Source of the DNA: Methylobacterium nodulans ORS 2060
GTDB lineage: Bacteria; Pseudomonadota; Alphaproteobacteria; Rhizobiales; Beijerinckiaceae
Direction: 5' to 3'
NCBI RefSeq assembly: GCF_000022085.1
Contig: NC_011894.1
Location: 7,549,001-7,613,000, forward strand
DNA: 64,000 nucleotides
In this document: positions 17,482-26,395 of the stretch, piece by piece
How the letters are laid out: every line of letters starts with the position of its first letter
Position numbering within the stretch: the stretch's first letter is position 1
The notes under the pieces: model-generated
Database searches by the model: none
Seen by the model: only the letters and a program-made list of their open reading frames with translations
Told to the model about the DNA's origin: nothing
Position numbers and translations under genes: made by a program

Positions 17482-17967
17482 CTACAGATTGATGCCGTCG
17501 CCGAAGCGCCGGCGGAGCCGCGCATCGGCCGCAGGGCCGGGCACGACGCGCACGCCCTCGGTGAGAAGCCGGCCGGTGCGCCGGTCGACCACCACGGGGT
17601 CGACCAGTTCGCCCGTCTCCGGCTCGACGAGCTCGACGCTGGCGCCTTCCGGCGCGAGGTGGCGGTTGCCCCAGGCCAGGAGGGTCCAGAGGACGGGCCG
17701 GAAGTCGCGGCCCTTCTCGGTCAGCACGTATTCGTGGCGCGGCGGGCGCTGCTGGTAGAGCCGCCGCTCCAGGAGCCCGGCCTCGACGAGGGCCTTCAGA
17801 CGCCGGGTGAGCATGTTGGGCGCGATGCCGAGGCTGGTCTGGAACTGCTCGAAGCGGGTCAGGCCGTAGAAGGCATCCCGCAGGATGAGAATGCTCCACC
17901 ACTCCCCGACACGCTCGAGGCTGCGGGCGATGGGGCACTGCATGTGGCCGAAGGAAGCGCGTTGCAT
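17482..17967 (-). CDS. HxlR family transcriptional regulator
   Basis: 161 residues with the HxlR winged helix: CPIARSLERVGEWWSILILRDAFYGLTRFEQFQTSLGIAPNMLTRRLKALVEAGLL and the wing ..RHEYVLTEKGRDFRPVL. Many HxlR proteins respond to reactive electrophiles. It heads the efflux operon, 13 nt before hlyD. A palindrome sits 9 bp upstream of its start. Confidence 0.9.
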   Translation of the reverse strand: MQRASFGHMQCPIARSLERVGEWWSILILRDAFYGLTRFEQFQTSLGIAPNMLTRRLKALVEAGLLERRLYQQRPPRHEYVLTEKGRDFRPVLWTLLAWGNRHLAPEGASVELVEPETGELVDPVVVDRRTGRLLTEGVRVVPGPAADARLRRRFGDGINL

Positions 17968-17976
17968 GGCGATCTA

Positions 17977-17994
17977 GATAGCGCAGTAACTATC
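17977..17994. promoter_or_regulatory. palindromic operator candidate for the HxlR operon
   Basis: GATAG-N8-CTATC just before the hxlR start, in a locally AT-rich stretch. The dyad and position fit an autoregulatory operator. Confidence 0.55.
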
Positions 17995-18329
17995 ATGATG
18001 CAAGTGACATTCGACGGCGTCGCGAGGCTTTCTGTTGCCGGGCTTCGTGTCCGGAGGTGCAAGGCTGGATGGCAGTGCGAGCGGAGGCCCGCATCCCTGG
18101 CTTGGCCGCGGCGATGCCGCCTGGCACTGCGCCTCCCCCACCCGGGCGCATGCCGCCCCCGGCGGATACCCGCAGCAGGATCCCCAGGGACAACCCTCCT
18201 TGTCTTCGGCGGCAGGTCTCGGGCGGCATTCGCGAGGATGTCGGCGGGGCGCCGAACCGGTCGACCGCGACGAGGGCCGACGCGACTTGCTGCAGGGCAT
18301 GTGCGTTTTCGCACCGCGGCAACGGTCGG

Positions 18330-18406
18330 CACACGGTAGACCGGTACTGCCCTTCCAGGGCGTTTCCTCCCTAGACTTCGGGCCGCTCGCAAGGGCGGCC
18401 TTTTTG
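18330..18406 (+). ncRNA. probable MmgR/suhB-like (alpha-r14) small RNA
   Basis: A small hairpin (GCCC/GGGC, 18349..18360) is followed by a single-stranded TTTCCTCCC (18363..18371) able to pair with a Shine-Dalgarno. A strong terminator then follows: GGCCGC/GCGGCC (18381..18400) and five T. Two hairpins around a CU-rich anti-SD segment is the layout I recall for the alphaproteobacterial alpha-r14/MmgR family. The 5' end is a guess. No protein-like frame covers it. Confidence 0.55.
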
Positions 18407-18641
18407 TATCTGGCATACGAGGCTGCGAAGCGCGTGGGCCGGACATGCCGGCCACGGATGCTGGCCGGTGCAGGGCGGCGGTCCGGCGATCCACCCGTTT
18501 GCAGAGCAGCCGGGCCGTCGCTCCGATGCGGAACCGGGCTCGACCGGCGATGGCGCGGCCCCGGCTGAATCGTGCGGCTCTTGATGACAGGCGCCCGGCA
18601 AGGTGCTGGCCCTCGCCGGGTGCTCTGCCGTACGGTCGACC

Positions 18642-19115
18642 TCAGGCGTGCTTCAGGTCGTCCGGCACCTTCCCGCCATTCTCGGCAAGCTTCTGCATCA
18701 CCTGCTTGTGCAGCCAGACGTTCATGGTGGCGGTGTCGTCGGTGTCGCCGCCGTAATGAAGCTCCCGCGCCAGCTCTTTGCGGGCCGCCAAGCTGCTGTC
18801 GAGGCCCAGGAGCTTCATCAGATCCACGATGGAGCGCTTGTAGTCCAGCTGCTGGCCGGATTTGGCGGCGAGGTCCTGCAGCACCGCGCCCACGTCCACG
18901 GTGGCCGGGGTGCCGGCGGTCGGGTTGTTGGCAACGGGGGATGGCGCACCGCTCATGGACGGGGCCGCTGCGCGGCTCGCGGATCCTGAAGGCCCTCCGG
19001 CTCCGGTGCTTCCTCCTGCCGTGACGTTCGGGGTCTCCGAGGCGTGAGGCGCCGCGGCCTGAGCGGTCGCCGGTCCCCCGAAGATCTTCGACATGATCGA
19101 ACCAAAGATGCTCAT
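18642..19115 (-). CDS. DUF3597 family protein
   Basis: 157 residues. It starts MSIFGSIMSKIFG, typical of DUF3597. A low-complexity Ala/Gly/Ser/Pro linker (about residues 18-70) leads to a conserved helical domain with VDVGAVLQDLAAKSGQQLDYKRSIVDLMKLLGLDSSLAARKELA. Role unknown; this family resembles the C-terminal part of some LysM-type proteins. GGAGGAGGACGC precedes the ATG. Confidence 0.85.
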   Translation of the reverse strand: MSIFGSIMSKIFGGPATAQAAAPHASETPNVTAGGSTGAGGPSGSASRAAAPSMSGAPSPVANNPTAGTPATVDVGAVLQDLAAKSGQQLDYKRSIVDLMKLLGLDSSLAARKELARELHYGGDTDDTATMNVWLHKQVMQKLAENGGKVPDDLKHA

Positions 19116-19506
19116 TGCGTCCTCCTCCGGGTGCTGCCATCGGTGCGGCGACCAACGGCGGCCTCAAGAGGGGGTTCCTCGGAGCGGGTCCCTCGGAATC
19201 TTGGCTCGGGGCTTGGCTCGGAGTCTTGGCGTCACGCCTTCCCACCCTTCGGCAGCCTGAGCCGCGTCAGCCCGGGCGACAGGTCCGGCGGCCTTCGCGG
19301 CCCTTCGAGCTCCGGGTGCCGAGCCTTGCAACGGGGGACGGATCGGCTCGTCTCCCGCCCTCTCGGGAGGTGCCGCCACGGGCTGTCATATGCGATCCGA
19401 TCCAGCATCGTTCCGGCGGCATCTCAGTTGCCACCGGCCGGGCCGACCCTGACGGAAGAAACCTGAGGCGGCCGCAAGGGCGCTCCCTCTGGCAGCCAAC
19501 CCCGGC

Positions 19507-19641
19507 CCTCATGCTGAGGTGCAGGCGATCGAAGATCGCTCTGCCTCGAAGCACGCCTGACCGCTGGTCCGAGGCTCTGGTGGATGGGAGCACCGATCCG
19601 GCGCGCTTAGAGGCGCGCTTCGCGCGCGCCTCAGCATGAGG
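19507..19641. repeat. dispersed palindromic repeat
   Basis: CCTCATGCTGAGG ... CCTCAGCATGAGG arms with GCGATCGAAGATCGC and CTCGAAGCA inside, as in the copy at 13050. The rest of 19116..19796 holds no gene I can support. Confidence 0.8.
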
Positions 19642-19796
19642 AGCGGGGCGGTCTCCACGCCGGTCGGTTTCTATTTTGGGCCGATCTCCGCGGCCAGCCG
19701 TGCGAACCTGTCGGAGCCTTGCCGGTGAGGACAGGGCGGGCAGGCGATGCGAACGACCACATCCGGGAGGCCGGCATGCGGGGCTCGGGCGGCCCG

Positions 19797-20021
19797 TCAG
19801 GCGTGGTCCAGGCGCCTTCCGAGGCGGCCCTTGGCGATGAGGCGGCTGCGCTCCCGCGTGCGTCGCTCGGCCTCCAGAAGGTCGGCCAGGGCATCCGTGA
19901 CGGCGCATCTGAGGGCCAGGGCAGGGTCGCCAGCGGTCATCGTCAGATAGGCCGCCACGATGTCCTCGACGGGGCACGAGGTGGACGCTTCAAGGCTCCG
20001 GGGTGTCCGCGCTTGCGCCAT
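19797..20021 (-). CDS. small protein, SCPVEDIVAAYL family, copy A
   Basis: 74 residues, not a family I know. The core CPVEDIVAAYLTMTAGDPAL then ALRCAVTDALADLLEAERRTRERSRL looks like two or three helices, the last basic. Three more copies or relics occur in the window (26132..27331 split by an IS, 33180..33404 intact, 34205..34357 decayed). This copy lies 190 bp downstream of a Crp/Fnr gene on the same strand. The start is set by homology with the 33180 copy. A short upstream stretch near 20,070-20,087 (GATGGTTCAGTCAAG) is also conserved ahead of the 33180 copy and contains a -35-like TTGACT on the minus strand. Confidence 0.72.
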   Translation of the reverse strand: MAQARTPRSLEASTSCPVEDIVAAYLTMTAGDPALALRCAVTDALADLLEAERRTRERSRLIAKGRLGRRLDHA

Positions 20022-20211
20022 GGAATGTCCGTCCGACTCAGGTTGGAACAAAACATGAACACGCCACGAGGCCGATGGTTCAGTCAAGCGCGTCGCGATG
20101 AGGGGGGCGGACGAGGGGCAGGGCGGGCTCCGGGGAGCTTCTGCCCCATCGAGCGAGAGCCGGAACCTCGGTGCGGTCCTTCCCCCGGAGCGGTCGGACA
20201 GGGGTGTTTCA

Positions 20212-20952
20212 TCACCCGTTGGTGGCGTCGAGGTGTGCGCCCTCATGATCGAGATGGAGATAGTTCGTGTTGAACTGTGCTGCATCCATCAGCGCATTGA
20301 GGTTCGGGATCGTCAGGGTCTTGCCTTTGAGGATGACCAGTCCGCTGGCGCGGAGCGCTTGCAGGGTTCGGTTCACATGAACCGCCGAGACGCCCACGAT
20401 ATCGGACAGTTCGGATTGGGTCATGGGCAGGTCTATGCTGCATCCGGATGTCAGCCCCACGCTCCGCATCCGGATGAACAGCTCGCAGAACAGGTGAGCA
20501 ATGCGCTCATCCGTGTCGCGTCTGCCCAGACTGACGATCCACTCCCGCTGAATCGCTTCCCGGACGAGTGACTCCCACCATAGCGCGTACATGATGCGAG
20601 GTTGGGCAAAGGCGATCTCGTTGAATGTCTCGGCCGAGATCTGTGCCAAGGTGACATCGGTAATGGCGGCGATGGAGTGGTCCATCTCACGCAGGATGAA
20701 GATGCTCAGGTCGCAGAAATCGCCGGGCAGAAAGAGTCCGACGATCTGACGGCGGCCATCCTCCAGCAGCTTGTAGCGGCAGGCCCAGCCTGAGAGCATC
20801 AGTCTCAGCACCTTCGGCGGCTGACCCTCGTGGACGATGTCGGTGTGAGGACCGAACCCTCGCATCTGCTCGGAGGCGAGGCGATCAAGCGCGGCTTTGT
20901 CCTCGCTGGAGAGCCGGACAAAGTGCTCGAGCTTGCTGGTCAGCGGGTTCAT
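20212..20952 (-). CDS. Crp/Fnr family regulator, copy A
   Basis: 246 residues. The N-terminal cyclic-nucleotide-type barrel covers residues 20-120 (VHEGQPPKVLRLMLSGWACRYKLLEDGRRQIVGLFLPGDF), then a dimer helix and a winged helix with PMTQSELSDIVGVSAVHVNRTLQALRASGLV. There are no FNR-type cysteines for an iron-sulfur cluster at the N-terminus. It is about 92% identical to the protein at 34378..35118. Family members in Methylobacterium are numerous and mostly unstudied. Ligand and targets unknown. Confidence 0.9.
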   Translation of the reverse strand: MNPLTSKLEHFVRLSSEDKAALDRLASEQMRGFGPHTDIVHEGQPPKVLRLMLSGWACRYKLLEDGRRQIVGLFLPGDFCDLSIFILREMDHSIAAITDVTLAQISAETFNEIAFAQPRIMYALWWESLVREAIQREWIVSLGRRDTDERIAHLFCELFIRMRSVGLTSGCSIDLPMTQSELSDIVGVSAVHVNRTLQALRASGLVILKGKTLTIPNLNALMDAAQFNTNYLHLDHEGAHLDATNG

Positions 20953-21900
20953 CGTATCTTGGTCACGGTTCCCGCATCGGCTACGACGGCTCGGCCGGTG
21001 ACATCATGAACGCAGCGATGCGGCAGTGGATTGGGACGTCGCAGCTTCGCTGTTGTTCGCCGCGCTCCAATTCTTTCAGCCATCTAGCACATTGAGCCTC
21101 ATCGGCGATAGTGCTCGCCAGATGAGCTCGCCGATTTGTCTGCCATCGTACAAACATATGTTATGTCTGCCTGCAATGAATGGCAATTGCAGAGCCTGGC
21201 GTTGATATTGGTTAATGCTGCTTCAGATTTGTCATTGCATCGTATTCGTGGCTGACCAGAATTGACCTGGCTTGCCATATGCTATTCTTGTCTAAGAAAA
21301 TTGATAGTCAAAGGGAGGGCGAACTTGATTGGATCTGGACATCATCCGGCTTGGGTGAGGCGTATCATGCACCGGCAACTCAAACGGTCGGGCAATGACC
21401 GCGTCGTGCGCTGGATTGCCGCGAGACCGATTGGTTTGCGACGGGGCTGCGCATCGAAAGGCGTCTGTGGGCCGCAAGCCGACCTGAGCCGCGTGATGGG
21501 TTTCGAGCCTCGTTCCATCCTCGAGCAAGACAACGTGGCCGCGCTCGAAGCGGCGGCGAAAACGTGATCCGCGGTCCAACGCCACTCGCGCCGATGGCCA
21601 GCCAAGCGCCTGCGCAGGACGCTTGGCGGACACGCCGGAGCTTTCCGAGGGAGCGCGTTGAGCGTCTGCAGCCTCGGCGAATTGCTGCGCTGGCGGAAGG
21701 GTATCCAGCCAACCGCCTGAACTGGCAGCCCTTGCTCGTCTCGGACATGCCAGAGCAAGTCGTACATTCTACCTCCCAGTGGCCGGGATCCTGCTGCCGG
21801 GAGCGATAGGCGGCCCGCTCGTATGCGAAGATGAGCGCTCGAATGGACGCATCCTTGCACCCGCCGAGAGCCGTCCTGATCCTCGAACCGTTGTCTTCTA
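20953..21900. other. no confident gene
   Basis: The first 300 bp are AT-richer spacer. Between 21,260 and 21,900 overlapping frames exist on both strands. None has a recognisable domain, and they read like decayed DNA. A minus-strand frame starting near 21,900 (VEDNGSRIRTALGG...) has a plausible first 50 residues and then turns into Ser/Arg-rich noise, so it may be a gene relic. Confidence 0.45.
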
Positions 21901-21979
21901 CCAACGGTCATTGAAAATGACCGTTGGTTTCGCTCTCGAATTTTCGCCGAGCCAAAGGCTTGGCATAGAAAATTCGAGA
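21901..21979. repeat. two adjacent strong hairpins
   Basis: Hairpin 1: CCAACGGTCATT / AATGACCGTTGG, a perfect 12-bp stem with a 3-nt loop (21901..21927). Hairpin 2: TCTCGAATTTTC / GAAAATTCGAGA, a perfect 12-bp stem (21934..21979) with an inner GCCAA/TTGGC stem. No protein-like frame covers them. They may be a double terminator or a small palindromic mobile unit. Confidence 0.75.
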
Positions 21980-22068
21980 CGGGTCAACGGCCCGCTGCGT
22001 CAGCAGCCTGGGCCGTCGGTATTCGACGTCAGATCAGCGAAGGTGTCGAGAGCCCGTCAGACGGCTCG

Positions 22069-22299
22069 TCAGTGCGTTCTTCGCTCCACTCGTATGATGC
22101 GACGGGCCCTGTCCCAAAGCTCCACCGCATTTCTGTCGGCGAGAGAGCGAGCGCGCATGAGCGCCTCGATATCGTCAGACGCAACAATATCTTCAACGCC
22201 GATGATGCGATCGTCGCTGCCGAGCAGGTATGCCCGATATACCGGGCCATCATCATGCGAAGAGCTGGAAATAATTCGCTTGGATTGATCTCGGGACAT
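22069..22299 (-). CDS. small conserved hypothetical protein
   Basis: 76 residues: VYRAYLLGSDDRIIGVEDIVASDDIEALMRARSLADRNAVELWDRARRIIRVE. The pattern YRAYL-D-RI...A-A...D...VELWD..R.I is shared by many small Rhizobiales proteins of unknown function, from memory. It is acidic in the middle, with no membrane helix or signal. The start is the ATG at 22299, just before the conserved part. Confidence 0.72.
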   Translation of the reverse strand: MSRDQSKRIISSSSHDDGPVYRAYLLGSDDRIIGVEDIVASDDIEALMRARSLADRNAVELWDRARRIIRVERRTH

Positions 22300-22765
22300 G
22301 TGCTGTCCCTCCCCACCGATGGCGCCATTCGTCGCCTGCCCGGTGACGCAACCAGTATCCCTCATTTCAAGGCCGAAAGCGAGGGGCTTCGGGCAACATG
22401 TCGACTTTCGCGTCACGTCTTCGTGTCGACTTGGTAGTTTCGAGTACGCTGTATGCCACTGCCGTATACTGTATTGTTCGCAGATCTGCTGCGGCGGGAG
22501 CGGGCACCGGAGCGCTTCCCGCCGAAGTGGAGGCCGGTTCGGCGCAGACAATGCGGCAAACTCAAAGACCTGGAGCAGAAGCCGGTCCACAGTGAATGGA
22601 TTCTGCTCTAGGCACTCCTTGGTGCTACGCAGGATGCCACAGCGATCGGCCGCCTCCTGCCCTGTATGACGAGCGGGTTGGAAGCGACCGATTGAGGCGC
22701 GCCATGCGGCTTCTTCCCCCGGGCTGTGGCCGCGTCCCGAGATCACCTCGTCAGGGAGAGGCAGC
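22300..22765. other. no gene recognised
   Basis: Mixed-GC spacer between a minus-strand small gene and the diphosphatase gene. Short frames occur but lack ribosome sites or a recognisable fold. Confidence 0.4.
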
Positions 22766-23527
22766 GTGCCCTTCAGCATCCGCGCTGTTTTCGGGTCTCT
22801 CGCGGCCCTGGCGGTCATGGCCACCGCCGCTGAGGCGCTCCCACGCGACTCACTCTGGCTCGTGGTCCGCTCGTGCCTTGGCGCCGAGCGGCTGACGGGC
22901 TTGCCGTTCCCATGCGTTCTGGTGAAGGCAGGAGACAGGACGGATCCCGGCTACGTCCTGGTCCGACCTCCCGGGGCGCGCAGCCACGTCCTGGTGGTCC
23001 CGACAACGCCCATCATCGGAATCGAGGCGCCGGCCCTTCAGTCCGCCCAGGGATTCGCCTACTGGCGAGCCGCCCTGGACTCGCGCCGATATATCGTCGA
23101 TGCGCTGAAAAGCCGATTGCCGTTGAGCGACGTCGCCCTGGCGGTGAACTCGAAAGGCGGCCGATCTCAGGACCAACTCCATATCCACCTGGATTGCGTG
23201 GACCCGAGCGTCCGCGCGACTCTGGACGCCCGCTCCGGGCTGATCGGGAGCAAGTGGACGAGACTGCCCTTCGGGCTCGAAGGAGACCACTACTATGCCC
23301 TGAGGGTCGGCGCGATGAATGCGCGGGACTTCAACCCGTTCGCGGCTCTGGCGCATCTCCCTGCCACGCGAGGAGGCTTGAGCGCCACCAGCCTGGCTGT
23401 CGTAGCGACCTCCCCGAACGACCCGCATCCGGGCTTCTACATCCTTGCCTATCAGGCGCCCCGTGCTCACGCGGAGGCGCTCCTGGACCATCAGTGCGAG
23501 ATCGCCTCGCAGGTCGCGAAGCGGTGA
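22766..23527 (+). CDS. CDP-diacylglycerol diphosphatase
   Basis: 253 residues. It has an N-terminal signal or anchor (GSLAALAVMATAAEALP), then the Cdh fold: SLWLVVRSCLG..GLPFPC, GYVLVRPP, YWRAAL and the HIT-like catalytic segment SKGGRSQDQLHIHLDC (about residues 130-146). The enzyme cleaves CDP-diacylglycerol to phosphatidate and CMP at the inner membrane. The start is GTG at 22766 with GGGAGAGG upstream. It lies in accessory DNA and is unlinked to other lipid genes here. Confidence 0.88.
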   Translation: MPFSIRAVFGSLAALAVMATAAEALPRDSLWLVVRSCLGAERLTGLPFPCVLVKAGDRTDPGYVLVRPPGARSHVLVVPTTPIIGIEAPALQSAQGFAYWRAALDSRRYIVDALKSRLPLSDVALAVNSKGGRSQDQLHIHLDCVDPSVRATLDARSGLIGSKWTRLPFGLEGDHYYALRVGAMNARDFNPFAALAHLPATRGGLSATSLAVVATSPNDPHPGFYILAYQAPRAHAEALLDHQCEIASQVAKR

Positions 23528-23559
23528 GGCTCGCTCACAGGCGCCCTCCTGAGCGCCGC

Positions 23560-23772
23560 TCATGCCTGTCGAACAGGCTCGGCATCCGACAGGTGGGGCT
23601 CATAGGCGCACCAGTTGCACCGGCTCGACGGATTGGCGGAGCAGGTATTCCGCTGCGAGCAGACGGGGCAGACCATCAGCGAGATGCGGCGGCCCGACAC
23701 GACCGCCAAGCCGCGCCCTCGAAACGTGACGCGACCCTCGATCTCGGCGCTACGCTCGGCGACGCTTCGCAT
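23560..23772 (-). CDS. small Cys-rich hypothetical protein
   Basis: 70 residues. A cluster CPVCSQRNTCSANPSSRCNWC (residues 35-55) could bind zinc. The N-terminal half has a beta-like EIEGRVTFRGRGLAVVSGRRISL. A possible GGAGGT lies 12 nt upstream of the ATG. Not a family I recognise, and it could be a spurious frame. Confidence 0.5.
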   Translation of the reverse strand: MRSVAERSAEIEGRVTFRGRGLAVVSGRRISLMVCPVCSQRNTCSANPSSRCNWCAYEPHLSDAEPVRQA

Positions 23773-23877
23773 GTGGGTTCCCGGACCTCCGATCCCGAAG
23801 CCGCGGGCGATATATGGCAGTGCACAATCTATATGTCGACTAAGTTTTTGCGCTGCGGCGCGTGTCCCGCGGCGCCG

Positions 23878-23947
23878 CGACGCGCCCTTCCGGGCGAACC
23901 AGCTCCCGTTCGGGGGCGAGGGCTCGGCTCCGGAAGATCATCGGAAC
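23878..23947 (-). pseudogene. 5' stub of a tyrosine integrase
   Basis: Matches the first codons of the integrase at 46195..47811, with VP-M...SRA and then, after a one-base shift, WFARKG. The upstream non-coding sequence (GGCAGGGCGCCGAGAAACA, 23960..23978) is also shared with 47831..47849. The rest of the gene is gone. It marks the right end of an older element in the same tRNA site. Confidence 0.8.
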
Positions 23948-24021
23948 GGCCCCTTGTGGCGGCAGGGCGCCGAGAAACAGCAGAGTGCCGGATCCTGCTG
24001 GCGACACTCGCATTCTCAACG

Positions 24022-24042
24022 AGGCTGGTGCGGACGGCCGGA
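24022..24042. other. attL core (tRNA-Leu 3' end repeat)
   Basis: 21 bp identical to 47893..47913, which covers the 3' end of tRNA-Leu including CCA. Here only this fragment is present, so it is the far-end copy made by integration. Confidence 0.88.
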
Positions 24043-24104
24043 GACCCTCCGTACCAGAGCACTTGCTTGAAAACGTTGATGTTTTTCGGTGCCTTCAGGA
24101 GCCC

Positions 24105-24123
24105 TTTGTAGCGCCTTTTGTAG
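24105..24123 (+). promoter_or_regulatory. integrase arm-type site, left end
   Basis: TTTGTAGCGCCTTTTGTAG, 18 of 19 bases identical to 47811..47829 and in the same orientation. It lies 62 bp inside the left core; the right copy is 63 bp inside the right core. The internal TTTGTAG doublet looks like two binding units. Confidence 0.7.
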
Positions 24124-24361
24124 TGGTTGGCGAGTGCAGGCAGAGCGCCTGACGCGGGATCGACGGACGGAACGAGGCACTTGCGTCTCCCACGAAATCC
24201 CCTTCTGCGCACTCTTGGCTGTTTGCCTGTGGACCGCGCACGCTCGTTGCCGCTCTGCCATTGGCAGTCCGTTAACATCACGATGTGCCGTGATTCGGTT
24301 GGTGCTTCACCGTGCCCTATCATAGCTCGTCCAGGCAGTATTCGATGCGGAAGTGTGCGGC

Positions 24362-25189
24362 ATGTTGTTCAGTGAGCGATATCTCCGGCCTGAGGCACTC
24401 CAAGAGGACTTAGCCCGGATGCGAGTCCAACTGCACATGCTTTTCGAGGAATTCATCTCCGAACAGGCGGCGGAATCCATTGTAAAGAAGCTCAGGTTTA
24501 AGAGCGGGGCTACCGTACCAAATCGGTGGGGCTATGCCTGGGAGGAGTTCTTTGAGAATGGAGAACTACGGGACATACTTGACTTGATAACAATTACGAA
24601 CACTGTTCTAGCGCAAAGAGAAAATGCAGGAGCGGCCGAAGTTTGGCGTAAAGGTGTTCAGGCAGTCTTTGACTCTCAGAACGCAAAGTACAGAATCACA
24701 CCTGGCGGATCGGTGGTCCTGCGGGTAGATGAGAATTTTGAGACTGAAAGGGCTTCAACTTTGGCGGGGCTTGAGGATAAACGTTACTCGGGTGCCCGGA
24801 TTGAGTTCATAGATGCGTATAAGGCTTTATCAGCTACCGATCCAGACGGTAAGCGCGCCGTTCGTGCTGTTTTTGAGGCTTGCGAGATTGTCCTCAAGCT
24901 GACGTTTCCAGGCGCTCGGCGACTTGCCGCACCTGAACTTGGACAGCACTTATCGCCGTTCGTTGCGCGCTATTATGCTTCTGATGCGCCGGCTCAGGAC
25001 TCTGCAAACAAGCTCGTACAAGGCTTTACGGATTGGGTTGCTGCGGCACAGTTCTATCGTCACGGACAGGGACAAGAGGAGCCGAATCAGCCCCCATTAG
25101 AATTAGCGGTCTTGTTAGTTAGCACAGGGGCATCCCATCTTCGCTGGCTTATCCAGCTTGATAAGGCGAAGCTTGCCTCCGGCGGTTAA
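24362..25189 (+). CDS. hypothetical mostly helical protein
   Basis: 275 residues, not confidently assigned. The N-terminal 60 residues resemble a helical interaction segment (LRPEALQEDLARMRVQLHMLFEEFISEQAAESIVKKL). The C-terminal 110 residues (DGKRAVRAVFEACEIVLKLTFPGARRLAAPEL..., AAQFYRHGQGQEE..., LAVLLVSTGASHLRWLIQLD) could be a HEPN-like helical domain, a fold common in abortive-infection proteins. I see no clear RxxxxH nuclease motif. The ATG at 24362 has GGAAG about 8 nt upstream. It is AT-rich compared with the chromosome and followed by an HNH nuclease gene, so a defence role is possible but unproven. Confidence 0.7.
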   Translation: MLFSERYLRPEALQEDLARMRVQLHMLFEEFISEQAAESIVKKLRFKSGATVPNRWGYAWEEFFENGELRDILDLITITNTVLAQRENAGAAEVWRKGVQAVFDSQNAKYRITPGGSVVLRVDENFETERASTLAGLEDKRYSGARIEFIDAYKALSATDPDGKRAVRAVFEACEIVLKLTFPGARRLAAPELGQHLSPFVARYYASDAPAQDSANKLVQGFTDWVAAAQFYRHGQGQEEPNQPPLELAVLLVSTGASHLRWLIQLDKAKLASGG

Positions 25190-25529
25190 GCGTGAATGGC
25201 GGGCCCAGCTCAAGCCCGCCTTCTCTAGTCGTTCTTCTGCCGTGGAGCGGGAGCGAGTTAGGCACCCTTCACTCTGATGATGCCAGCCGCAAGAGCCGCC
25301 TTGAATCACGAGCCCTGCCACCTCTGCGAGTCGTTCGCGGAGCCGGAGCGCGGCGGATAAGGAACGACTTGCAAGAGCCCCGCAAGCCCATAGGGCGGGC
25401 TGCACTCTCTACCTCTTTGGAAGCCTTTGTTCCTCTATCTTAAGCAGATAGCATTCTAGTTCGAATCGCAGCAAGCAGGCTGCTGGATTGTGCTGGCATA
25501 AATTTTAGCACAGTGAGGGCGAAGATATA
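25190..25529. other. spacer with a gene relic
   Basis: Between the helical protein and the HNH gene. The minus strand at 25305..25258 reads FKAALAAGIIRVKGA then stop, matching the C-terminal end FEAAVRSGIITVRGA of the frame ending at 32305. The rest of that gene is not recognisable here. An AT-rich stretch (25,480-25,529) may carry the HNH promoter. Confidence 0.55.
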
Positions 25530-26135
25530 ATGAAAAAGCCTGGCAACATTCTGAGCAGAACCTCCTCAATTACAAACAGCTTTGTCCAAGCGATTATACC
25601 TGTCATTGAACCTTCGGCTGAGGAGGTTGAGGAGGCACTGGCGATACTTGGCATGACGCCTTCAACGAAGTCGTGCTGCTACTGCGGCGATAGCTCTACA
25701 ACCATGGATCATTTCCATCCGTTGGTGCGAGACAAGAGGCCGACGGGCTACATTCACGAGGTAAGAAACCTCGTGCCATCATGTAGCCGGTGCAACTCCT
25801 CGAAGGGTCCAAGAGAGTGGCGATCGTGGATGGTAGGACCTGCGAAACATTCGCCAAAAACCAGAGGGGTTTTTGACCTCGAAGAGCGTGTCAGACGGCT
25901 CGATAAGTTCGAGAAGTGGGGTCAGGTGACACCCCGTCCCCTTGAGGAGTGGGCCGGAATTGACGTGTGGAACACCTACTGGAAAAAGCTCGATGCTGTG
26001 ATTGAAAAAATGAAAGAAGCGCAAAATTTCTCTTTGATCGTGAAGAAAAATATCATCCGCAGCTTCCATGAATCTGGGGTACGCAGGCCGCAGATAAAAT
26101 TCGCTTCTGAGGTAGGTATATCGATCAAGGACTAG
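25530..26135 (+). CDS. HNH endonuclease
   Basis: 201 residues. A classic HNH core with zinc knuckles: CCYCGDSSTTMDHFHPL (residues 49-65), then NLVPSCSRCNSSKGPREW (about 82-99). The HNH metal/catalytic residues are the DH pair and the asparagines before and after the second CxxC. The C-terminal 90 residues are helical and family-specific. Such lone HNH proteins occur in restriction and phage-defence loci as well as phages. AT-rich; its stop overlaps the convergent small gene at 26132. Confidence 0.88.
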   Translation: MKKPGNILSRTSSITNSFVQAIIPVIEPSAEEVEEALAILGMTPSTKSCCYCGDSSTTMDHFHPLVRDKRPTGYIHEVRNLVPSCSRCNSSKGPREWRSWMVGPAKHSPKTRGVFDLEERVRRLDKFEKWGQVTPRPLEEWAGIDVWNTYWKKLDAVIEKMKEAQNFSLIVKKNIIRSFHESGVRRPQIKFASEVGISIKD

Positions 26136-26395
26136 AGGGCAGAGGGGGCAGGCGATGCAAACCGCCATTTAGGGGAACGATGCTTGTGTGCAGGCATGTT
26201 CCAGGCCCCCTCTCTGACGAAGCCTTGGAGAAGGCGGTCGCGCCGCTGTGTTCGCCTCTCAGCCTCCATCCGGTCGGCCAAGGCGTCCGCAATGGCCATC
26301 CTGAGCGCGAGGGATGGGTCACCTGCCGTGATGGCGAGATAGGCCGCAGCGATGGCCTCCACGGCGCTGAAGCCGCAGCCCCAGCGCTCAGTAAG

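Noticed and set aside
17974..19245. Long minus-strand frame across the small RNA and DUF3597 gene
   Set aside because: No domain and poor composition; the DUF3597 frame and small RNA explain the region better.
21342..21911. Minus-strand frames of 170-190 codons
   Set aside because: The first 50 residues look plausible, but the rest is Ser/Arg-rich noise with no recognised fold; at most a relic.
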